From Collinsella sp. zg1085 (GTDB taxonomy: Bacteria > Actinomycetota > Coriobacteriia > Coriobacteriales > Coriobacteriaceae): 64,000 nt of DNA. Positions 16,795 to 24,419 of this stretch are shown here, one piece after another. Within the stretch, counting starts at the first letter, position 1. Each line of letters begins with the position of its first letter. The notes beneath the pieces were generated by a model that had not been told where the DNA came from, made no database searches, and saw nothing but the letters and a program-made list of their open reading frames with translations. The DNA lies in the NCBI RefSeq assembly GCF_018889955.1, contig NZ_CP076545.1, forward strand, positions 1,178,001-1,242,000, given 5' to 3'. The translations under genes were made by a program, and so were the position numbers.

Positions 16795-19563
16795 CTACTT
16801 TGCCTCGGCCCACGTAATACCGCATGAAATATCAGCAATAAGCGGAACTTTGAGTTCTACAACGTTTTCCATGCGCTCTTTTACCATTGCGCCCAATGCC
16901 TCAAACTCATCGCGTGGACACTCAAAGTCAAGCTCATCGTGTACCTGCAGCATCATACGCGCACGGAACCCACCTGAGCGAAGGCACCGAGCAACGTCAA
17001 TCATAGCAAGCTTAATAATGTCAGCTGCACTCCCCTGCATAGGGTGATTCATAGCGGTTCGCTCGGCAAACATACGCTTTGCAGCGTTGCGCGTTTGAAT
17101 ATCTGGGATAGGGCGACGTCGCCCAAACATCGTCTCAGCAAATCCATGCGTGCGGGCAAAGGCAATTGTTTCATCCAAATATGCCCGAACACCAGGATAT
17201 GCCTCAAAATACCGGTCTATCATCATGCGTGCCTCAGACTGTGAGATACCCAGTGTTTGAGACAAACCATATGCCTGCTGACCATAGACGATCCCAAAAT
17301 TTACTGCTTTTGCGCGGCTCCTGAGCTCAGAAGTAACTTTGTCACGGTCCAATCCAAAAACACGTGCTGCTGTGGCTGCATGAAAATCTTCACCCTCATT
17401 AAATGCAGCAATCAGGTGTGTGTCACCCGAGAGGTGCGCAAGTAAACGAAGCTCAATCTGGCTATAGTCAACTGCAACAAAGACCGAACCCTCGCCCACA
17501 GCAAATGCCGTTTTTACCGTATGTCCAAGCTCTGAGCGCGTTGGGATATTTTGCAAATTAGGCTTTGAGCTCGAAAGTCTTCCCGTAGCTGCAATAGTTT
17601 GATTATAGGTTGTGTGTACTCGTCCGTCTCCTCGGCGCAAGTCACCCAAGGTATCAAGATAGGTAGATTTAATCTTGGTTTTCTCACGATATTCCAAGAT
17701 TAAGCGCACAAATTCATGCTCAGCCGCAAGCTCTTCAAGCACCTTTGCATTGGTTGAATAATAGCCACGTTGGGTCTTTTTGAGCCCACGTGTTGGCAGC
17801 CCCATCTTGTCAAACAAAATCTTTGACAGCTGCATCGGGCTTGAAATATTGAAGTCATCATCTTCTGCCATCGCACGAATAGAACCGTCAAGCTCAGCAA
17901 TTTGAGCAGCTAGTTTGTTTGACATCTCGGAAAGCCGCTTTGGATCAACTGACATACCAGTGCGCTCCATATCCACCAAAACGCAGACGAGCGGCATTTC
18001 AATCGCGGTAAAAACCTGCAAGGCTCCAGCTTTACTCATAGCCTGATAGAGCTTTTCACGCAGGATACGGCTCAAAACGGCACTTTGCGCCGCACGCGGC
18101 AAGGCAGTTTTTGGTGCACCCTCATCTTCTTTAGCAAGTGGAACCGCTGCGTGTAGATAACACTCACACAGATACGCATCATCAAAATCAGTACGGGACG
18201 AGTCTAATAGATAGGCACTAATTGTGGTGTCAAACATTCTGCTTGAATCAATACTTATAGGGTCAATTGAGGCAGAAAGGCTTGAATCAGCAGGTGCAAT
18301 AACATGCAGCAGCTCCTTGAGGTCAGCAGAGACAACTCGAGCTTGCTCAAAGATAAGCTTGAGCACACCTTTTACCTGCCCTGCCTGTGTATCCCATGGA
18401 AGCTTAGATGAATCTCCAATAAGCTGCCCCTCTGCCTCCTCAAGAGCAAAGAGTGTGTCTGTGGTAGCAATCCACAAAGTCCGTGCGGGCACAAACAGAC
18501 TATCTTGCGTATCAGGGTTATCAAGTGCAAGCCCCAGCCAAGCATCAGTTGCAATAGATTTCATAATCGCCTGTGCAAATAAAGCCAAGCTTTCATCTGA
18601 GGTGGCATCAACCCTCACCCATTCATGAGGCATATCCAGTGTCGGTGCGCTTGCAGCGCTCAGAGCATCATCACCCAGCAGCGCGACAAAACGGTTTTGC
18701 ATGGAGTTAATGCCAACCGAGCCTAAAGCCTCTGCAACATCAGAAGCGCTAAACGCGGGAAATTCCAAAGCATGCACGTCAAGCTCAACCGGCGCATTGG
18801 TAAGAATGGTTGCTACTTTGCGCGAGAGCAGTGCGTCATCAATATGCGCGCGCAAATTCTCGCCCATCTTGCCCTTAACTTCATCGGCATGGGCAATAAC
18901 CCCGTCAAGACTGCCGTACTCCATGATGAGCGCACTGGCTTTTTTAGGACCAATACCTGGAACACCCGGAATATTATCGGAGCTATCACCTTTTAGTCCA
19001 TAAAAGTCTGGAACCAGCTCAGGCGTAATGCCCCCATAGAGATCCTGTACGGTATCGGGGGTCATAATCTGCACATCAGAAAGACCTTTTTTGGTGCCTA
19101 CAATCTTGACATGATCTGTTGATAGCTGATACATATCACGGTCACCCGTAATCAGCAACACATCAAATCCGGCAGCCTCGCCAATGCGCGCGGCGGTTCC
19201 TAAAATGTCATCGCCCTCCCAGCCCTGAGCTTCAAGAATAGGAATGTGGAGCTGTGTGAGCAGGTCTTTAATAATGGGAAACTGCTCACGCAAGTTTGGG
19301 TCCATGGGAGGCCGCTGCGCTTTGTAGCTGGGCAGCATGTCCATGCGCACCTGCGGACGCCCCTTATCAAAGGCACAGGCAATCATATCAGGATGAAAGG
19401 CATCAATCATTTTAAGAAACATATTGAGAAAGCCAAAAACGGCATTTGTGTGGCGACCGTCAGGTGCGGTCATATTGGGAGGTACCGCATGAAACGCACG
19501 GTGCATTAACGAATTTCCATCGATAACGGCAAGGGTTTTACGGTAAGTTGCTGTGTCTGACAT
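16795..19563 (-). CDS. polA: DNA polymerase I
   Basis: A 922-residue protein with three regions: a 5'-3' exonuclease (residues about 1-290; VIDGNSLMHRAF, WEGDDILGT, TGDRDMYQL, DNIPGVPGIGPKKA), a 3'-5' exonuclease-like domain (about 320-530) and a family A polymerase (about 540-922; DYSQIELRLLAHLSGD, RAKAVNFGIVYG, MLQVHDELDFE). The first proofreading motif DxE is not seen in the expected position (LGLALDNPD), so this domain is probably inactive, as in many Gram-positive PolA proteins. The start at 19563 is chosen by GAGG 5 nt upstream. Confidence 0.96.
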   Translation of the reverse strand: MSDTATYRKTLAVIDGNSLMHRAFHAVPPNMTAPDGRHTNAVFGFLNMFLKMIDAFHPDMIACAFDKGRPQVRMDMLPSYKAQRPPMDPNLREQFPIIKDLLTQLHIPILEAQGWEGDDILGTAARIGEAAGFDVLLITGDRDMYQLSTDHVKIVGTKKGLSDVQIMTPDTVQDLYGGITPELVPDFYGLKGDSSDNIPGVPGIGPKKASALIMEYGSLDGVIAHADEVKGKMGENLRAHIDDALLSRKVATILTNAPVELDVHALEFPAFSASDVAEALGSVGINSMQNRFVALLGDDALSAASAPTLDMPHEWVRVDATSDESLALFAQAIMKSIATDAWLGLALDNPDTQDSLFVPARTLWIATTDTLFALEEAEGQLIGDSSKLPWDTQAGQVKGVLKLIFEQARVVSADLKELLHVIAPADSSLSASIDPISIDSSRMFDTTISAYLLDSSRTDFDDAYLCECYLHAAVPLAKEDEGAPKTALPRAAQSAVLSRILREKLYQAMSKAGALQVFTAIEMPLVCVLVDMERTGMSVDPKRLSEMSNKLAAQIAELDGSIRAMAEDDDFNISSPMQLSKILFDKMGLPTRGLKKTQRGYYSTNAKVLEELAAEHEFVRLILEYREKTKIKSTYLDTLGDLRRGDGRVHTTYNQTIAATGRLSSSKPNLQNIPTRSELGHTVKTAFAVGEGSVFVAVDYSQIELRLLAHLSGDTHLIAAFNEGEDFHAATAARVFGLDRDKVTSELRSRAKAVNFGIVYGQQAYGLSQTLGISQSEARMMIDRYFEAYPGVRAYLDETIAFARTHGFAETMFGRRRPIPDIQTRNAAKRMFAERTAMNHPMQGSAADIIKLAMIDVARCLRSGGFRARMMLQVHDELDFECPRDEFEALGAMVKERMENVVELKVPLIADISCGITWAEAK

Positions 19564-19723
19564 AAATACCTCAATTAAAGCAGCCAAAGATGTATTGATA
19601 GTGCCTTAAGTCTAGTGGAGTACGCCAAGCTCTGACAGAGTGATAGTCATTTTCCCGAGAATGCCAGAAGCGATTAGGGCTTCTGGTAGGATGCTGATAG
19701 TACAACACAAACAAAGGAGTCTT

Positions 19724-21115
19724 ATGGAACGCCCCTCTGCGTGGAAACATCTCAACGACGAACAACTGCTTGAGATGGAAACACTTACCGAGGCATATCG
19801 CCGCTTTATCAGCAATAACAAAACTGAGCGTGCCTGCGTTGCAAGTGCTATTGAGCTTGCCAAACAGCATGGATACCGCGACATCACCGACGTGCTTGCA
19901 GCACATGAAACACTTAAAGCGGGCGATAAGATTTATGCGGCTATTCACAAAAAGGCGCTCATGCTTGTTAATCTAGGTAGTGATTCGCTTGAAAATGGTC
20001 TCAATATATTGGGAGCGCACATTGATAGCCCTCGCCTTGACCTTAAGCAAAATCCTCTTTATGAGGAGTCTGACCTTGCATATCTCGACACTCATTATTA
20101 TGGCGGTGTAAAGTCCTATCACTGGGTAGCAACACCGCTGGCGCTACAAGGTGTTATCTGCAAAAAAGATGGAACAACTATTGAGGTTAATATTGGCGAT
20201 AAACCTAGCGACCCTATCTTTTGCATAAGTGACCTTCTCATTCATCTCGCCGCTGACCAACTCAAAAAACCTGCCGCCGAAGCCATTGAGCACGAAGCGC
20301 TCGACCTTTTGGTGGGAGGTCGTCCGCTTAAGGTAGAAGGCGATGAGGCTGAGAAGCGCCCAGTTGCCGCATATTTCCTCAAGCTCCTTGCCGAAACGTA
20401 TCAGGTTGATGAAGAAGACTTCTTGTCTGCTGAGCTTGAAGTTGTCCCCGCCGGTGAAGCACGTGAGCTGGGGCTCGACCGCTCAATGATTATGGGATAC
20501 GGACAAGATGACCGTGTGTGCGCCTATACCTCCCTCATAGCGCAGCTTGGCTGCCCACAAGTTAAGCGCACAAGCGTATGTCTCTTGGTGGACAAAGAAG
20601 AAATTGGCTCAGTTGGGGCAACAGGAATGACCAGCCGATTCTTTGAGAACACGATGGCAGAAATTCTTAACTTAACCGGCAACAATGACCCACTCACGCT
20701 GCGCCGCATGCTAGCACATTCTCGCATGCTCTCAAGTGATGTTTCTGCTGGTTTTGACCCCTTGTATGCAGATCGCTTTGAGAAGAAAAACAGTGCTTTG
20801 TTAGGGCATGGCTTATGCTTTAACAAATATACAGGAGCACGCGGCAAAGGCGGCTCAAACGATGCTAACGCTGAATATATGGCACTCATTCGCGACATTA
20901 TGGATTCTGCAGATATTTGCTTTCAAACCTGTGAGCTTGGTCGCGTAAATGCAGGCGGCGGAGGCACCATTGCATACATTCTTGCTGAGTATGGCATGGA
21001 TGTTATCGATTCGGGTGTTGCCGTGCTCTCTATGCACTCCCTATGGGAGGTTGCTAGCAAAGTAGATATATATGAGGCATATCGTGGGTATAAAGCCTTC
21101 TTAGAGCGCTCATAA
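19724..21115 (+). CDS. M18-family aspartyl aminopeptidase
   Basis: A 463-residue metallopeptidase. The zinc-ligand segments LGAHIDSPRLDLK, LLVDKEEIGSVGATGM and the late HSLWE region match M18 (DAP/ApeB) enzymes, which remove N-terminal Asp/Glu in the cytoplasm. AAAGGAG lies 5 nt before ATG 19724; the longer frame to 19640 has no ribosome site. It diverges from polA. A weak hairpin (AGAGCG/CGCTCT, 21103-21121) overlaps its stop codon. Confidence 0.92.
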   Translation: MERPSAWKHLNDEQLLEMETLTEAYRRFISNNKTERACVASAIELAKQHGYRDITDVLAAHETLKAGDKIYAAIHKKALMLVNLGSDSLENGLNILGAHIDSPRLDLKQNPLYEESDLAYLDTHYYGGVKSYHWVATPLALQGVICKKDGTTIEVNIGDKPSDPIFCISDLLIHLAADQLKKPAAEAIEHEALDLLVGGRPLKVEGDEAEKRPVAAYFLKLLAETYQVDEEDFLSAELEVVPAGEARELGLDRSMIMGYGQDDRVCAYTSLIAQLGCPQVKRTSVCLLVDKEEIGSVGATGMTSRFFENTMAEILNLTGNNDPLTLRRMLAHSRMLSSDVSAGFDPLYADRFEKKNSALLGHGLCFNKYTGARGKGGSNDANAEYMALIRDIMDSADICFQTCELGRVNAGGGGTIAYILAEYGMDVIDSGVAVLSMHSLWEVASKVDIYEAYRGYKAFLERS

Positions 21116-21195
21116 CGCTCTTGTATAAACTGCTCCTGTGATGGGTCAGTCAAGAGATGTATGCGCAGGCGCAAACGCGATTGAGAGGAGCTTTT

Positions 21196-21705
21196 ATGCG
21201 AGCAATGCGTAGAAAAAACCGTGCGGTTACACAGCTTGATGACCTGCACGCCATCGTATCTGAGGCACGCATTCTTCGGATAGCTGTACATGACGAGGAT
21301 GGACTCTATATTGTCCCGCTTGACTATGGCTTTGACTGGGATATTTCTAAAGAACAGCCACAGCTCAGCTTTTGGATGCACTCTGCTTCTGAGGGACGCA
21401 AGGTTGACGCATTTCGTGCTCACACAGCACGAAATGAAGCGGTTGCTTTTGAACTTGATATAGATGAGGAGATTATTTCAGGAAAGTTTGCCTGTGCCTA
21501 TTCGCGGGCGTATCGCAGCATCATTGGCTCAGGCATGATAGTAGAAGTAACCGATGAAGCAGAAAAACTACACGGCTTGCAGCAACTTATGGAGCATGTT
21601 GCACCAAATGCCGATGTTCCTATGACAGGTGGCGCACTAGCGCGCGTAAGTGTTTGGCGCCTTGATGTGCAAACTATGAGTGGTAAGGCGCGGAGCGCTT
21701 CATGA
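21196..21705 (+). CDS. Nim-like flavin-binding protein (pyridoxamine 5'-phosphate oxidase fold)
   Basis: A 169-residue split-barrel protein. The start MRAMRRKNRAVTQLDDLHAIVSEARILRIAV and the segment YIVPLDYGFDW match the 5-nitroimidazole reductase (NimA) and pyridoxamine-oxidase-like group; SASEGRKVDAF and CAYSRAYRSIIGSG are further conserved pieces. Such proteins bind FMN or a related cofactor. Nim homologues are common in anaerobes and most are not proven resistance factors. GAGGAG lies 5 nt before the ATG. Its stop overlaps the start of yaaA (ATGA), so the two are co-translated. Confidence 0.85.
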   Translation: MRAMRRKNRAVTQLDDLHAIVSEARILRIAVHDEDGLYIVPLDYGFDWDISKEQPQLSFWMHSASEGRKVDAFRAHTARNEAVAFELDIDEEIISGKFACAYSRAYRSIIGSGMIVEVTDEAEKLHGLQQLMEHVAPNADVPMTGGALARVSVWRLDVQTMSGKARSAS

Positions 21706-22532
21706 GAAAGCCGCTTGCGGTCATTATTTCTCCCGCCAAGACAATGGAATATTCTGAAAGCTTTGATATACAGGATATTCCAGCGCTCACGCCAGAGGCT
21801 ACGCAGCTTCTCAAGCACATGCTCACACTTGATGAGCTTGAGCTCAAGCGTATGTGGAAGGTATCAGACAAGCTCTTCCATGCCTGCCTGAATACGCTTG
21901 AGATGCTCCGAGAAACAGGGTTGCCAATCTCGCGCACCGAGCTTGCAAAACCCTGTTTTTACGGGCGCGTATCTGCTGCTCTTGGTGCCTATCATGGACT
22001 ACAGTACACCAGTATGGCGCCGAAAGTATTGAGCCAACAAGCGCTGGAGTGGATTGATAAGCACCTGCGTATTATCTCGGGTCTTTATGGCTGCGTAAAA
22101 CCTTTTGACGGAGTGCTCCCCTATCGTCTTGAAATGGGAGCACCACTTTCAATGGGAGACACTCAGCATCTTTATGGTTTTTGGGGAGCACACATTGCAC
22201 GCGCACTGATGCCAGAGCCGGGAGAGCTTATCAACCTTGCAAGTGCTGAATATGCACGCGCTGTTCTACCACATCTTCCAGCACACACTCACATAACAAG
22301 CTGCATATTTGCGAGTAACATCAAATGCGGCAAGCCCATTCAACGCGCTACTGCAAGCAAGATTGCGCGAGGTTCTATGGTGCGATGGATGGCAGAGCAT
22401 AATATTCAAGATGCACAAGAACTTATTCATTTTGATGTGGGATATCATCTTCATACTGAGTTGTCAGATGTCTCAACAGACACTCATACGCAGCTTGTCT
22501 TTGTTCCAGATAGCACCAATAAACAGGCGTAA
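21702..22532 (+). CDS. yaaA: Peroxide stress protein YaaA family (UPF0246/DUF328)
   Basis: A 276-residue protein beginning PLAVIISPAKTMEYSE and containing SGLYGCVKPFDGVLPYRLEMG and NLASAEYARAV, all hallmarks of the YaaA family. In E. coli YaaA limits DNA and protein oxidation during peroxide stress and binds DNA; the biochemical reaction is unclear. The start overlaps the stop of the Nim-like gene by 4 bp, a two-gene operon. The following 230 bp are AT-rich and hold no supported gene. Confidence 0.9.
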   Translation: MRKPLAVIISPAKTMEYSESFDIQDIPALTPEATQLLKHMLTLDELELKRMWKVSDKLFHACLNTLEMLRETGLPISRTELAKPCFYGRVSAALGAYHGLQYTSMAPKVLSQQALEWIDKHLRIISGLYGCVKPFDGVLPYRLEMGAPLSMGDTQHLYGFWGAHIARALMPEPGELINLASAEYARAVLPHLPAHTHITSCIFASNIKCGKPIQRATASKIARGSMVRWMAEHNIQDAQELIHFDVGYHLHTELSDVSTDTHTQLVFVPDSTNKQA

Positions 22533-22764
22533 TAGCCGCTTTGTTTTCAAGCACATCAGACTTAAACGTTTTACATCTATTTTGAGATGGGACAAAACTA
22601 CCAACACTCTATACAAAGATGAATTTTTTGCATGCAAGATTATTTCAAACAGAATAGGGAAACATATCCTCCAAGCAAGTATGCCAAGCCACCTACATCT
22701 AAGAAAAGCTCCTTATAGCTTGTAGGCTTTTTGGCAATTGATGTTCAAGGAAAGGAACGTATCC

Positions 22765-23223
22765 ATGTCACACAACCAAGAGCTTCTCGATTCTCTCTCC
22801 TACATTGTAACCGCCCTCTCTCAACAGGCCGATGGTCATGCGGTACAGTCACGTATTTTTGCCTCACAGGGCTTTAGCAAGTTGGCAGATAAATATGCCG
22901 AGCATGCACAAGAAGAGCGCGGCTATGCTGAGAAGATTATGGATCGTATTCTTGACTTGGGCGGCACACTTACTAACGGCGCTAAGGAAGAAACTCCCAC
23001 CTATACCAAGCCGCTTGAGTGGATTGCTTATGACTATGAGGTATCAAAATCAGGTATCGATTATCTCAAAAAGATAATCGACTTAGCTAAAGACGATTTA
23101 GTCACCTATGACCTGCTCAAAGATTATTACAAAGACGAAGAAGAGGATATGTACTGGGGTGAGCAGCAGCTTGAGCTGGTTAAGGTAATTGGCGAGCAAA
23201 ACTGGTTTGCACTCTTTATCTAA
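22765..23223 (+). CDS. Ferritin-like (bacterioferritin/Dps-type fold) protein
   Basis: A 152-residue four-helix protein. ALSQQADGHAVQSRIFASQGFSKLADKYAEHAQEERGYAEKIMDR (one helix pair; positions 18-62) contains the E-x6-Y and EHAQEE metal-site pattern, with LKDYYKDEEEDMYWGEQQLEL in the last helix. It resembles small bacterioferritin-like proteins of anaerobes for iron storage or detoxification. ATG 22765 is chosen because AAAGGA lies 8 nt upstream; the in-frame 22738 start has none. Followed by a strong terminator. Confidence 0.82.
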   Translation: MSHNQELLDSLSYIVTALSQQADGHAVQSRIFASQGFSKLADKYAEHAQEERGYAEKIMDRILDLGGTLTNGAKEETPTYTKPLEWIAYDYEVSKSGIDYLKKIIDLAKDDLVTYDLLKDYYKDEEEDMYWGEQQLELVKVIGEQNWFALFI

Positions 23224-23258
23224 GAGCGTATCTGTTTTATAACATGTATGCACCCTTA

Positions 23259-23300
23259 TCGGGAGCGAAGCGTCACTAAGCTCGCTCCCGATTTTTTATT
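23259..23300 (+). terminator. Rho-independent terminator after the ferritin-like gene
   Basis: TCGGGAGCGA (23259-23268) and TCGCTCCCGA (23282-23291) form a perfect 10-bp stem followed by six T residues. Confidence 0.93.
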
Positions 23301-23336
23301 TCACACAGTCCGACTGTTGGTTAAAGAGTCATATGC

Positions 23337-24320
23337 CTAGAGGTACTTGCGCCAATCGTCCTCATCCTGCATATCTTGCTGCTCCTGTTCTTGCGATACC
23401 ATGCGCTCACGCTCGAGGCAATACTCAGCAAAACTTTGTGATGCACGCTCCGGAAAAGCGCTAAAAACATGGCTAAATGCCTCATGATGCTGATGATAAG
23501 CGCGCCGAGGCACAGCAAAATAAACCTCAGTAAACGAATATAAACCGCTTGCCAGCTCTTCGTGGAACAATTCAGCAACACACTCGGCGTCCCAGCCCGC
23601 CTCGTCGCAACCAAAGGCACTCAAAACCAACTTATCATTGCCTTGCTGCTCAGCAATATGCAAAAGAAAACGAATGCGGCTCCGCAGAGTTTTATTAAGC
23701 GTCTCATCATCAACATGATAGTCTTCACGCGCACGACGCGCATGAGGAGCCGCAACCACTAAAACGTCAGCGTAGGCATGCATATTGCCTTCCGTAAAGC
23801 GAATATGAGGTGTGAGCAGGGCGCGATTCCGATACAGTTCACAGTTAACATTATGTCGGCGGTTTTCTTGATACCAAGCTTTTTGTGTCTGCAATACCTG
23901 AAATAAGTACGATGACGCACACAGCTGCTGCTCTTGCCCCCAATTACCTCGTTCATATCCACCACCCGGATACATAAAGGAAGCGCAGTCAAGCACCGTC
24001 ATATCACAATACAGAGCCCGCCCGCGCCCATGTTCGACGATAACCGAGTGAGCATCCATGTCTAGCACAGAAACATGAGGAAGTGGCCTTTGGTCTTTTG
24101 CCGCTTCGCATGTTACAGAGTCCTCTGATGGCTCAGCTTGTTTAACAGCTAAAACGGGCATGCCATCAAAAAACTTGGTATCAGCAATTGAAGAAGTAAT
24201 CTCAGATGCAAAACGCTCCTGCACAGCAGCAATATGCTTTGTAGCCTCACGCATACGATGCTCGCGACGCCCAGAGCTACGTCCTTGCTGAGATGAATGG
24301 TTACGGGCTGTATTAGGCAT
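23337..24320 (-). CDS. TIGR02452-type microbial PARG-like protein with an altered catalytic motif
   Basis: A 327-residue protein of the bacterial poly(ADP-ribose) glycohydrolase-like family (N-terminal DUF2263 region plus macrodomain). The macrodomain is visible in VLDCASFMYPGGGYERGNWG and VLSAFGCDEAGWDAE. The PARG signature is normally GGG-x(6-8)-QEE; here it is GGG (119-121) followed by QEQ (129-131), so the second glutamate, the key catalytic residue, is Gln131. It may be inactive or only bind ADP-ribose. AAAGGAG lies 5 nt before ATG 24320. It follows uvrA on the same strand by about 100 bp. Confidence 0.82.
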   Translation of the reverse strand: MPNTARNHSSQQGRSSGRREHRMREATKHIAAVQERFASEITSSIADTKFFDGMPVLAVKQAEPSEDSVTCEAAKDQRPLPHVSVLDMDAHSVIVEHGRGRALYCDMTVLDCASFMYPGGGYERGNWGQEQQLCASSYLFQVLQTQKAWYQENRRHNVNCELYRNRALLTPHIRFTEGNMHAYADVLVVAAPHARRAREDYHVDDETLNKTLRSRIRFLLHIAEQQGNDKLVLSAFGCDEAGWDAECVAELFHEELASGLYSFTEVYFAVPRRAYHQHHEAFSHVFSAFPERASQSFAEYCLERERMVSQEQEQQDMQDEDDWRKYL

Positions 24321-24419
24321 CGAAGCTCCTTTCGTACATAAAAACTTATGCACATACTACCATGCTCAATGGCTGATTTCTCAGAGTTATACCGAGCTCT
24401 CCTTCTGTTCTAACAGCGC

